Positions 1 to 6,285 are shown, counted from the stretch's first letter. The stretch is 10,130 bases of DNA from CAZTLI01 sp964614375 (GCA_964614375.1 CAZTLI010000174.1:1-10130), one strand, 5' to 3'. A program made the numbers and translations. Notes: a model not told the origin generated them from the letters alone.

Positions 1-1154
1 AAGAAGAATATCAAATTATTGACCCCGAAACCCGTGCGCTGACGTCCTATGTGCAACAACTCATGAATAAAGGACGGGTGATTCTCGGTAATCAGGTCAA
101 ACCTGAATTTATGCAGTCGCAAATTGAAGTCGGCAGTCATGTATGTCGCAATATCAAGGAAATTCGGCAAGAGATTATTCGTCTACGTCGAACCGTGACC
201 GACGTGGCTCGTGAAAACGGGCGGGTTATTGCAGCAGCATCGACGCATCCCTTCTCACGCTGGGAAGAACAGGAAATCAGTCAGGGCGAACGCTATGCAG
301 CTCATGCTGAAAATATGCAAGAAGTGGGGCGGCGCTTGCTCATATTTGGGATGCACGTTCACATCGGTTTTGGCACAGAACCCGAAGCGCTTGAGCTGCT
401 GATTGAGATTCAAAATCAACTGCGTTACTTTTTGCCACATATCCTCGCGCTGACGACCAGTTCACCCTTCTGGCATGGACGCGATACAGGCTTGAAGAGC
501 TACCGCAGCATTGTGTTTGAAAGTTTACCGCGCACGGGGATTACACCGCGCTTTCGCTCGTTTAGTGAATACAAACATTTTGTTGATGTGATGGGCAAGG
601 TTGGTGCGCTGGGAAAAGGTGGGGATAAAGGCAGCCCGGATCATACTAAAATCTGGTGGGATGCCCGTCCACAGGAAAATTTCGGCACGCTCGAAGTGCG
701 CGTTTCCGATATATGCACCTCTATCGACGACGCCATTTGTATCGTGGCATTGATACAGGCATTGGTCGCGAAGCTTATTAAACTGCGGAATATGAATCTC
801 AGTTGGCGCGAATATTCCACTGCCTTAATCGCAGAAAACAAGTGGCGTGCGGTGCGTTATGGTATCAGCGACAAACTCATTGACTTTGGCAAAGAAGAAG
901 AAGTGCCGTTCCACTTTCTGGCGACAGAATTAATTGAATTTGTCGATGACGTGTTGGATGAACTCGGCACGCGCAAAGAGGTTGAATATATCCAGACTAT
1001 ACTCAAAAAGGGCACCAGTGCAGACCGCCAACTCACGGCCTACCGCCAGGCAATCGACAGCGGCGCGACAGTCAAAGAGGCGCTGATCAGCGTCGTTGAC
1101 CAGCTTATTCGTGGAACGCAGGATGGTTGGGCGGTAGAATCCTCCACCGCCTGA
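1..1154 (+). CDS. Carboxylate-amine ligase, YbdK / GCS2 family (5' partial)
   Basis: This is the C-terminal bulk of a glutamate-cysteine-ligase-like enzyme (GCS2/YbdK family, ATP-grasp-unrelated glutamine synthetase fold), which joins a carboxylate to an amine using ATP. E. coli YbdK has weak glutamate-cysteine ligase activity, and the physiological substrate is unknown for most members. The frame is open from base 3, where EEYQIIDPETRALTSY matches the family's N-terminal metal-binding EEEY motif, so only a handful of residues lie outside the window. The GTG at 51 is internal and not the start. Visible signatures are EVGSHVC, GMHVHIGF (His pair near the active site), SSPFWHGRDTGLKSYR, KIWWDARP and GTLEVRVSD. 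The visible 383 residues fit the family's length of about 370-390. It ends with TGA at 1152 and converges on the methyltransferase 8 bases away. The family is clear; the substrate is not. Confidence 0.88.
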   Translation, partial: EEYQIIDPETRALTSYVQQLMNKGRVILGNQVKPEFMQSQIEVGSHVCRNIKEIRQEIIRLRRTVTDVARENGRVIAAASTHPFSRWEEQEISQGERYAAHAENMQEVGRRLLIFGMHVHIGFGTEPEALELLIEIQNQLRYFLPHILALTTSSPFWHGRDTGLKSYRSIVFESLPRTGITPRFRSFSEYKHFVDVMGKVGALGKGGDKGSPDHTKIWWDARPQENFGTLEVRVSDICTSIDDAICIVALIQALVAKLIKLRNMNLSWREYSTALIAENKWRAVRYGISDKLIDFGKEEEVPFHFLATELIEFVDDVLDELGTRKEVEYIQTILKKGTSADRQLTAYRQAIDSGATVKEALISVVDQLIRGTQDGWAVESSTA

Positions 1155-1162
1155 TGCCAATA

Positions 1163-1975
1163 TTACGCGCGGCGGGCAATGAAGGTACCGCTGTCCTTAG
1201 GGATGTCGATTGCGCCATGTGTGGCAATCTCAATTTGGAACTGTCTTGTCAGGGTTTGCGCTTGTTCGGGCGTTAGCCGTACCCCTTCAGTTGTAAGCGT
1301 GAGCATAAAATCCACCAGCGGCTGCGGCTCGGTGATGTGCAGGCTATTTTCCAGACGGTGGATCGTGACAGTCTCGAAAAATGGTGCAAGCTGTGCTGTG
1401 CCATTGTCCAGTGTGAAACCGAGTTCATCGCGATCATAGAGCACGCCGGGCAGGTATTTCTGTGTTAGTTGGATCATCGCAACCGTATGAACCTCATTCA
1501 ACGTGGAAGCATAGCATGTGCCGCCGGCTTTGAGTACGCGCCGAATTTCCGACAATGCGCCCGGACGGTCTTCGACATGATAGAGCATGTGATTGGCAAA
1601 CACCACATCAAACGTCTCATCCGCGAACGGAATTGCCTGTGCATCGACCACACGATATTGATAGTGCGCGGCCTGTTCCCCTAAATGCTGTTTTGCATCC
1701 TGTAACATTCCCGGCGATAAATCGGTCAATGTGATGTCCCAACCCGCGGGCACACGGTCTTGATTTTTCACCCAGATGTCAGCACGACCAGTACCGAGTT
1801 CTAACAATTGGCAGTTCTCCGGCGCTTCGACTTGATCGAACAACCAGCGATGCCAATCGTAAGTATTGGTGCTGAACAGCTCGTGGAGGGCAATACGGGC
1901 GCTCAGGTTAGCGGACGTGCGATATTCCTGTGTTTTCAAATACTGTGAATCGGTGAATTTCGACATGCTGTGCAT
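1163..1975 (-). CDS. Class I SAM-dependent methyltransferase (Methyltransf_11 / UbiE-like)
   Basis: A cytosolic small-molecule-type methyltransferase of about 270 aa with a Rossmann fold. Motif I is ELGTGRADIW (residues 59-68), the acidic ribose-binding region is TDLSPGML (84-91), motif II is DAQAIPF (111-117), motif III is FDVVFANHMLYHVED (122-136), and RVLKAGG (146-152) is the usual post-motif strand. The acceptor cannot be told; the C-terminal part (about 160-270) is a variable substrate cap. Two starts are possible, ATG at 1973-1975 and ATG at 1964-1966. Upstream reads AAGGAAGGAGC: AAGGA is 6 nt from the first ATG and GGAG is 10 nt from the second, so either works. It lies downstream of rplT on the same strand, but a strong terminator separates them, so it is probably its own unit. 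It ends 8 bases from the convergent ligase gene. Confidence 0.85.
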   Translation of the reverse strand: MHSMSKFTDSQYLKTQEYRTSANLSARIALHELFSTNTYDWHRWLFDQVEAPENCQLLELGTGRADIWVKNQDRVPAGWDITLTDLSPGMLQDAKQHLGEQAAHYQYRVVDAQAIPFADETFDVVFANHMLYHVEDRPGALSEIRRVLKAGGTCYASTLNEVHTVAMIQLTQKYLPGVLYDRDELGFTLDNGTAQLAPFFETVTIHRLENSLHITEPQPLVDFMLTLTTEGVRLTPEQAQTLTRQFQIEIATHGAIDIPKDSGTFIARRA

Positions 1976-2035
1976 GCTCCTTCCTTACCTATCCAAAAGG
2001 TCGCCCGATAACCCCTGCAACCATTTGAGCCGCCG

Positions 2036-2063
2036 ATGATAGACCGGGACGACATCTTTACAA
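2036..2063 (-). promoter_or_regulatory. Possible promoter of the methyltransferase gene
   Basis: On the minus strand TTGTAA (2058-2063), a 16-nt spacer and TATCAT (2036-2041) resemble a sigma70 promoter about 60 nt upstream of the methyltransferase start and downstream of the rplT terminator. This rests only on consensus matching. Confidence 0.35.
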
Positions 2064-2105
2064 GGGGTGTGGCATAAAGCGTAGGGCGAGGGTAGGGGAA
2101 GCATC

Positions 2106-2134
2106 AAAAAAGGTCTGTCAATCAGACCCTTTTT
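2106..2134 (-). terminator. Intrinsic terminator of infC-rpmI-rplT
   Basis: Minus-strand GGTCTG, loop ATTGA, CAGACC forms a perfect 6-bp stem followed by six T (A run at 2106-2111). It lies 26 nt past the rplT stop. An A run on the other side (T run 2130-2134) lets the stem extend through A-T pairs past one bulged base and makes it formally bidirectional. There is no + strand gene ending here, so its role is closing the ribosomal operon. Confidence 0.85.
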
Positions 2135-2160
2135 CGTCGGTTTAGTAGATGAAAACCTGT

Positions 2161-2520
2161 TTACGTCGCTTGATGTTGTTGGCTGAGGGCCGCCAATTTG
2201 GTGAAGGTTTCGGCGTCACGGACGGCGATGTCGGCAAGGATTTTGCGATCTACTTCGACACCCGCTTGCTTCAAGCCATACATAAAGCGGCTGTAATTGA
2301 GACCGTTGAGACGTGCAGCGGCATTGATGCGAATGATCCACAGACGGCGCATATCCCGCCGGCGGGCTTTGCGGTCCCGATAGGAATAGAACAGGCTCTT
2401 GAGCATCGCTTCATTCGAGCGTCTGAAGAGACGCCCGCGCGTGCCCCACTGCCCTTTGACCATTTTGATAATTTTCTTGTGTTTCCGCCGCCGGACAAAA
2501 CCGGTTTTTGCTCTTGGCAT
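2161..2520 (-). CDS. rplT: Large-subunit ribosomal protein L20 (bL20)
   Basis: A basic 119-aa protein of the usual L20 length. It binds 23S rRNA early and is needed for 50S assembly. The N-terminus MPRAKTGFVRRRKHKKIIK, the central RNA-binding stretch with YSYRDRKARRRDMRRLWI, and RINAAARLNGLNYSRFMYGLKQAG are textbook L20. The ATG at 2518-2520 has CAGGAG 9 nt upstream. It is the last gene of infC-rpmI-rplT. In Gammaproteobacteria and Firmicutes L20 represses its own operon by binding the mRNA, and the structured spacer upstream of this gene (2521-2595) is a place to look for such control. The C-terminus ends normally, with the TAA read at 2163-2161. Confidence 0.97.
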   Translation of the reverse strand: MPRAKTGFVRRRKHKKIIKMVKGQWGTRGRLFRRSNEAMLKSLFYSYRDRKARRRDMRRLWIIRINAAARLNGLNYSRFMYGLKQAGVEVDRKILADIAVRDAETFTKLAALSQQHQAT

Positions 2521-2545
2521 GGTGATTTACTCCTGACAACAAAGA

Positions 2546-2593
2546 CCCGGAAACGATGCTCCGGGCAAGACATTTGATGATTGGTGACCAATC
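2546..2593 (-). promoter_or_regulatory. Structured rpmI-rplT spacer with two inverted repeats
   Basis: The 75-nt spacer holds two perfect inverted repeats, both of which would be transcribed. GATTGGT-C-ACCAATC (2579-2593) lies 2 nt past the rpmI stop. CCCGGA, 8-nt loop, TCCGGG (2546-2551 with 2560-2565) ends just before the rplT Shine-Dalgarno. Neither is followed by a proper T run, so they are not obvious terminators. They could fold the mRNA for L20 autoregulation, RNA stability or translational control of rplT; this is inference. Confidence 0.45.
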
Positions 2594-2595
2594 GC

Positions 2596-2832
2596 CTACG
2601 CGGGCGGGTTGGCCTTATATTTGCCCAGATAGGGTGCGAGACGGCGCACGCGACGCACTTCGCCCTTCGTCGTCACTTCCAGGGTTTTGTCAAATTGACG
2701 TTTGGTGCGTTTGGATGAACGGCGGCGCAAATGGCTCTTGCCACCTTTGGTACGCATGACTTTACCCGTACCCGTCACCTTGAAACGCTTGGCTGTTGCT
2801 TTATGGGTTTTGAGTTTGTATTTCTTGCCCAC
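2596..2832 (-). CDS. rpmI: Large-subunit ribosomal protein L35 (bL35)
   Basis: A very basic 78-aa protein, slightly longer than the common 64-66 aa. The core KYKLKTHKATAKRFKVTGTGK, then HLRRRSSKRTKRQ, is diagnostic of L35, a small late-assembling 50S protein. The start is GTG at 2830-2832, 20 nt after the infC stop, with GGAG 10 nt upstream; there is no ATG before the conserved GKKYKLKTHK. The C-terminal VRRVRRLAPYLGKYKANPPA accounts for the extra length. It is the middle gene of infC-rpmI-rplT. Confidence 0.96.
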   Translation of the reverse strand: MGKKYKLKTHKATAKRFKVTGTGKVMRTKGGKSHLRRRSSKRTKRQFDKTLEVTTKGEVRRVRRLAPYLGKYKANPPA

Positions 2833-2852
2833 CGCTTCCGTACTCCGATGTA

Positions 2853-3380
2853 TTATTTCTGTTTCGTGTCTGCTAACGGGGCGAGAATCATCAACATATC
2901 ACGCCCCTCCATATTGGGCATTTGTTCCACTTGCCCGACATCCTTCAATTCATCGCGGATTTTTTCAAGACGGTCGCGCCCAATTTCCGGGTGGGTGATT
3001 TCGCGCCCACGAAACCGGATGCGAACACGCACCTTCTTGCCTTCACTTAGCCACTTCCGCGCATTCTTCACCTTAAAACCGATGTGATGATCGTCGGTTT
3101 TAGGACGAAGCTGAATTTCTTTGACTTCGATTTTGGTTTGTTGTTTCTTCGCCTTGCGTTCACGCCGCTGCTTTTCATATTGAAATTTACCGAAGTCCAT
3201 GATTCGGCATACGGGCGGGTTCGCATTCGGCGCAACTTCAACCAGATCAAGGCTGAGGTTTTCAGCCATCCTCAAGGCTTCATCCAAAGACACAACCCCA
3301 ATATTGTCGTTTGTGTCTGTAATGAGGCGTACTTCGCGTGAGCGAATTCTGCGATTAATGCGATATTCGGAGCTTGATAT
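2853..3380 (-). CDS. infC: Translation initiation factor IF-3
   Basis: IF3 binds the 30S subunit, blocks premature 50S joining and proofreads start-codon and initiator-tRNA pairing. The N-domain holds RSREVRLITDTNDNIGVVSLDEAL, ENLSLDLVEV and PPVCRIMDFGKF. The linker is Lys/Arg-rich (YEKQRRERKAKKQQ), and the C-domain carries KEIQLRPKTDDHH, RIRFRGREITHP and the closing MEGRDMLMILAP. The frame is open only back to TGA at 3384-3386. Between that stop and the internal GTG at 3291 there is no ATG, GTG, TTG or CTG. Starting at the GTG would delete the conserved IRSREVRLI...NIG segment. ATA at 3378-3380 has GAGAGGA 9 nt upstream and gives 175 aa, the normal IF3 length, starting (M)SSSEYRIN. ATT at 3357-3359 is the alternative but lies 30 nt from that site. 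A rare start codon is known for infC, which is AUU in E. coli, where it allows autoregulation by IF3. Confidence 0.95.
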   Translation of the reverse strand: MSSSEYRINRRIRSREVRLITDTNDNIGVVSLDEALRMAENLSLDLVEVAPNANPPVCRIMDFGKFQYEKQRRERKAKKQQTKIEVKEIQLRPKTDDHHIGFKVKNARKWLSEGKKVRVRIRFRGREITHPEIGRDRLEKIRDELKDVGQVEQMPNMEGRDMLMILAPLADTKQK

Positions 3381-3400
3381 AGCTCAATATCCTCTCTGTA
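3381..3400 (-). promoter_or_regulatory. Ribosome binding site that sets the infC start at AUA
   Basis: On the minus strand GAGAGGA (3390-3396) lies 9 nt before ATA at 3378-3380. The in-frame TGA sits between them (3384-3386), so translation cannot begin further upstream. The spacing supports ATA over ATT at 3357-3359. Confidence 0.65.
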
Positions 3401-3419
3401 ATAACCCAACATTTAAACT

Positions 3420-3448
3420 ATTATAACAAGTTATAATTCTGCTGCCAA
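3420..3448 (-). promoter_or_regulatory. infC proximal promoter P2 with a palindrome over the -10
   Basis: TTGGCA (3443-3448), exactly 17 nt, then a perfect TATAAT (3420-3425) on the minus strand. The predicted transcription start near 3413 gives a short leader of about 33 nt containing the infC ribosome site. A 16-bp inverted repeat, TTATAAC-TT-GTTATAA (3421-3436), covers the spacer and most of the -10, so a bound repressor could block it. Confidence 0.7.
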
Positions 3449-3494
3449 AGTTATTCTGGTGCTTGGATGGGGCAAGTATTAAATAACGGAACGA

Positions 3495-3523
3495 AGTCTA
3501 GCATACCGTTATGCTGGAGTCAA
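3495..3523 (-). promoter_or_regulatory. infC distal promoter P1 with an inverted repeat in its spacer
   Basis: TTGACT (3518-3523), exactly 17 nt, then TAGACT (3495-3500), with TGC just before the -10 (extended -10) on the minus strand. The start would fall near 3488, giving a leader of about 108 nt that runs through P2. The spacer holds a perfect inverted repeat, AGCATA-4 nt-TATGCT (plus strand 3500-3515), touching the -10: an operator-like arrangement. Confidence 0.65.
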
Positions 3524-3572
3524 TATAGATTGAGGGAACTCAAGTGCGCGAATCCGCAGCTCGCAGGCCGTG

Positions 3573-3977
3573 TTAGATAGGCAGTTCTTGCACGATATTA
3601 AATTGTGGATTGTGCGCTGCATAATCGCGAATTTCATCAAGGGCGCTGTGGTACATCTCCAGCAATTCCTCATCGTCGCCTTTGAAACGCCGCAGGGTCT
3701 GATGAGCGCAAGCCGCACACCCACGCATCGCGCGGTAACTATCTGTTTCGCAGGCCATACACCCATTGATTCGTATCATCATCAGCATAAATGCCAGGGT
3801 TTCTTCGTGCGTCTCTGGCAGTGCTATGATCCGTTCTACAAGGGTTTGCCATTGGTCACCCCGCAGATTTTTGAGAGAAGGGATAACATGATGAGGGAAT
3901 AATAACTCGTTGTTGGTGTACAAAATACCCATCCTTTGTGTAGCCATTTTGTGACACAACATGACACAGTTAATCAT
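3573..3977 (-). CDS. Hypothetical protein with paired CxxC motifs
   Basis: I do not recognise a named family. The 134-aa frame encodes a soluble, mostly helical protein. Its best-looking core is residues 27-110: FPHHVIPSLKNLRG, then a Trp-containing helix, then MMIRINGCMACETDSYRAM and RGCAACAHQTLRRF. The two CxxC pairs (C73/C76 and C87/C90, with H92) are spaced like a zinc or iron-sulfur site. A hydrophobic helix leading into CxxC also recalls AhpD-type redox proteins, but the usual His placement is not clear. The tail after DDEELLEMY is a helix. The start is uncertain: ATG 3975-3977 is longest but has no ribosome site, ATG 3930-3932 has AAAGG directly adjacent, and homology-like sequence begins only near residue 17. 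It lies upstream of infC on the same strand, but infC has its own promoters. It is divergent from the 4107 lipoprotein gene. Confidence 0.7.
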   Translation of the reverse strand: MINCVMLCHKMATQRMGILYTNNELLFPHHVIPSLKNLRGDQWQTLVERIIALPETHEETLAFMLMMIRINGCMACETDSYRAMRGCAACAHQTLRRFKGDDEELLEMYHSALDEIRDYAAHNPQFNIVQELPI

Positions 3978-4003
3978 ATTACAATTTTCAAATTTGGTAC
4001 ATT

Positions 4004-4040
4004 ACGAAAAGTATTTCGTTTGCAGATTCAAACTTGTCAA
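4004..4040 (-). promoter_or_regulatory. Possible promoter/operator for the CxxC protein gene
   Basis: Minus-strand TTGACA (4035-4040, full consensus) lies 19 nt from AATACT (4010-4015), a long spacer. The -10 candidate sits inside a perfect inverted repeat, ACGAAA-4 nt-TTTCGT (4004-4019). The repeat is directly visible; promoter function is inferred. Confidence 0.4.
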
Positions 4041-4047
4041 TCGCACA

Positions 4048-4076
4048 TTGTCCACTGGACATTTTTGGAATAGCAT
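4048..4076 (+). promoter_or_regulatory. Possible promoter/operator for the 4107 lipoprotein gene
   Basis: TTGTCC (4048-4053), 17 nt, then TAGCAT (4071-4076) is a moderate sigma70 match. A perfect 13-bp inverted repeat, TGTCCA-C-TGGACA (4049-4061), overlaps the -35, and a third TGGACA half-site occurs at 4085-4090, just before the gene. This pattern suggests a dimeric regulator, without identifying it. Confidence 0.35.
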
Positions 4077-4106
4077 TGGGGAATTGGACAGGATTATAGA
4101 TTACAG

Positions 4107-5294
4107 ATGATAAGACCAACTCTCTATGTTTTGGCGCTTGGGATTATATCGCTGCTTGTGGGCTGCCAGAGTGGAGCGGTGGTTTTCGTACCCACTGCCA
4201 CGCCTTTTGCCACATCGCCATTAACCTACACCCATCCCAGCGGCGCATTTTCTCTTGCCGTCCCGCGTAACTGGTCTGTTCATGAGCAGAACACACCGAC
4301 CCTGGCTGCGGCTACATTCGCACCGCCGCATCAACCACCGCTTATCACAGTGGCGGTGATTAATCTGGGGCAAGCATTGGATGATTCCCAATTGGGCACG
4401 GTGATGTTTGAATACCAGACACTGTTTCGTCCCGACCTCAATCGCTATACCGAGAGTGATCGGCAAGCGATGGGTGATGGGAGCTGGCGTCTGACTGGCG
4501 TTCGACAATCGCCAACTGGTCAACCGCAGCAGGTGAATACATTTATTTTGCGCGAAGGAACGTTTCTTGGCGTGCTTGATGCGGTGATTGCAACCGATAC
4601 CCAGGTTTTGTCCGATGCACAATCGAGTATTAATACATTGCGCCTCAATCCAACAGCGGTATTGCAGCCCGCCGCGCCACAGGTCTTGAGCGAGGTTGCC
4701 ATCGTAGGATTGGAAATCGTGCATGTATCGACATGGGTGACACCACAGGGTGTCTTTTTCATTACCGGCGAAGTCGCCAATTATAGTACCGTAGCAATGA
4801 GCCAGATTCCGGTTCGCGCCGTGTTATACAATGCGGATGGCGCTGCCGTGACAGAGGCATTAGATGTGGTGATGGGGCATGTCCTCCTGCCGGGACAATT
4901 CGCGCCATTTAGTTTGCGCTTTGGTCAAGGACAACCCGCAGAGACTACAACCTATACCCTGACGGTGGGACGTGAGGATTGGCAGCCCGGCGCTGTGCCT
5001 GCTGTTGTGTCTTCGGATGCACTCACATGGACACACGAAACATCGTATAACGAAAACCAACACCTGCGAATTTCGGGGACAATCACCAATACAGGTCAGC
5101 AAACCGTGCGCCAGGTTCGTGCGGTTGTGACCCTATTTGATGACCGGGGCGAGGTCATTGCCGCCGGGTTTACCGACGTTGAGAATCCACTCGCAGCAGG
5201 GCAGAGTTCCACCTATTCAATCCTGGTATCGGACATTGGCGGCCTGCCCGCGAATTATATCGTGGATGTGCAGGCATTGACCGCCAGTCGCTAA
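4107..5294 (+). CDS. Secreted lipoprotein with PsbP-like and two FxLYD-like domains
   Basis: A 395-aa exported protein. The signal peptide has a basic start, a hydrophobic core and the lipobox LVGC, making C20 the lipidated cysteine, so it should be anchored outside the cytoplasmic membrane. After a short Thr/Pro linker, residues 38-182 (YTHPSGAFSLAVPRNWSV... to ...SSINTLRL) resemble the PsbP/Mog1 sandwich often seen at the start of secreted lipoproteins. Residues about 200-272 and 305-375 are two Ig-like FxLYD-type repeats (ITGEVANYS...VRAVLYNADGAAV and ISGTITNTG...VVTLFDDRGEV). No catalytic motif is visible; a binding or structural role on the envelope is inferred. ATG at 4107 has a weak AGGA 13 nt upstream. 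It converges with the 5310 lipoprotein gene 15 bases away, with no clear terminator between them. Confidence 0.8.
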   Translation: MIRPTLYVLALGIISLLVGCQSGAVVFVPTATPFATSPLTYTHPSGAFSLAVPRNWSVHEQNTPTLAAATFAPPHQPPLITVAVINLGQALDDSQLGTVMFEYQTLFRPDLNRYTESDRQAMGDGSWRLTGVRQSPTGQPQQVNTFILREGTFLGVLDAVIATDTQVLSDAQSSINTLRLNPTAVLQPAAPQVLSEVAIVGLEIVHVSTWVTPQGVFFITGEVANYSTVAMSQIPVRAVLYNADGAAVTEALDVVMGHVLLPGQFAPFSLRFGQGQPAETTTYTLTVGREDWQPGAVPAVVSSDALTWTHETSYNENQHLRISGTITNTGQQTVRQVRAVVTLFDDRGEVIAAGFTDVENPLAAGQSSTYSILVSDIGGLPANYIVDVQALTASR

Positions 5295-5309
5295 GGGTTT
5301 GTAGGGCAC

Positions 5310-5951
5310 TCACGCAGTAATAATTGCGCCGATGAAGCGTTGTATCTCGCGCGGGATAAAACCATCCATCGCGTTAATTGTGCGCGTTGTACCTTCGCGG
5401 TCAACCGTGAGGCGATACCGATAGACGGTATCATCACCACCCGGCCCAAGATATGTACCTTGCATTCCGAAGAAGTTCAATGTGACGATGTGATCTTGCA
5501 ATCGTGCAATCACATCTTGTGCAATCGTACCTGCTGTACCATTGCGGATGATGCGTCCGTCACCAAAAATCTCCACCGTTAACGGCACTCCCCCCGTGCC
5601 GCCCGTTCGTTCCAATATAATCCGGGTAAACAGAATATTCGCATCAGGGTCTTCGGTTTCGGCGGCGACTAAGGTCCCCGGAAGTGCCACTTCTAACGAA
5701 TGGTCACCGGGTCCCGTCGGGTCTTCGGGGTCGCGTGTTGCCAATGGGTCAACTGTAACTTCTGGCGATGGCGTCACCGGCACAAAGACATTGGGACTCG
5801 TGCCCACCATAGGCGGAGAATCCTCGACGGCTTCGTCTGCCAATTGCTCATCTGCGATGTCTGTAGGCCGGGTAGAGTCATCGGGCGCTGCGCCATTACA
5901 TGCCGTCAACATCAGTATACAAACCATCAACCCAATTACTATTCTAACCAT
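5310..5951 (-). CDS. Small secreted lipoprotein with a possible DUF6438-like C-terminal domain
   Basis: A 213-aa lipoprotein. The start chosen is ATG 5949-5951: GGAGG lies 8 nt upstream, and the product opens directly with a signal peptide (MVRIVIGLMVCILMLTAC) with lipobox LTAC and C18 lipidated. An in-frame ATG 25 codons upstream would bury the signal peptide and has no ribosome site. Residues 19-105 are an acidic, Thr/Pro-rich linker of low complexity. Residues about 105-213 form a compact beta-rich domain (ILFTRIILERTGG, VEIFGDGRIIRNG, VIARLQ, NFFGM, YRYRLTVDREG, PREIQRFIGAII). Its order of strands, an early GDG turn and a late helix recall DUF6438, but the two cysteines usual in that family are absent. 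Function is unknown. Confidence 0.75.
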   Translation of the reverse strand: MVRIVIGLMVCILMLTACNGAAPDDSTRPTDIADEQLADEAVEDSPPMVGTSPNVFVPVTPSPEVTVDPLATRDPEDPTGPGDHSLEVALPGTLVAAETEDPDANILFTRIILERTGGTGGVPLTVEIFGDGRIIRNGTAGTIAQDVIARLQDHIVTLNFFGMQGTYLGPGGDDTVYRYRLTVDREGTTRTINAMDGFIPREIQRFIGAIITA

Positions 5952-6183
5952 GAAATCGCCCTCCGAAGTGTCGAATGGGAATGTGTATAGAGTCCCTTCT
6001 ATTTTAACGGTGATACACCGCTGCAATTGTGCAGGTTGTGTTAGAACTCGTCACATGCCCGCCTATTCAGCCAGCGCAACGGCCTAAATCTTTGAATTCC
6101 GCGAAATAAAACCCTGAGACAGGTATCGCATACTTTTTGGCAACCGAAAAATCGCTATGCCCATCGGGGGTCAGTGTTTTAGT

Positions 6184-6279
6184 GAACGCGCATAAAAACG
6201 AACGCGCATAAAAACGAACGCGCATAAAAACGAACGGGCATAAAAACGAACGGGCATAAAAACGAACGCGCATAAATAA
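6184..6279. repeat. Six-copy 16-bp tandem repeat
   Basis: Unit GAACGCGCATAAAAAC, copies starting at 6184, 6200, 6216, 6232, 6248 and 6264. Copies 1-3 are identical, copies 4 and 5 share a C-to-G change at unit position 6, and copy 6 decays at its end (CATAAATAA). There are no spacers. Each unit has a GCGC core and an A5 tract. The array ends 9 nt before the extended -10 of the TIR-WD40 gene, so it covers the -35 and upstream promoter zone. Confidence 0.95.
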
Positions 6280-6285
6280 GAATTA

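Noticed and set aside
2149..2577. Plus-strand 142-codon frame opposite rplT
   Set aside because: It is antisense to the unmistakable L20 coding sequence and crosses the structured spacer; no family resemblance.
5295..5309. Terminator between the two convergent lipoprotein genes
   Set aside because: The 15-base gap and the flanking bases show no stem-loop with a T run.
6133..6151. T5...A5 hairpin as a terminator
   Set aside because: Only two G-C pairs in the stem with a bulge, and no gene ends nearby.
6067..6273. Minus-strand open frame giving a repetitive RVRFYARSFLC peptide
   Set aside because: It is the tandem 16-bp repeat read as protein; no ribosome site, and the unit length is not a multiple of three, so the peptide changes with frame.
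6184..6279. CRISPR array
   Set aside because: Units are 16 bp and directly adjacent with no spacers, and no cas gene is present.
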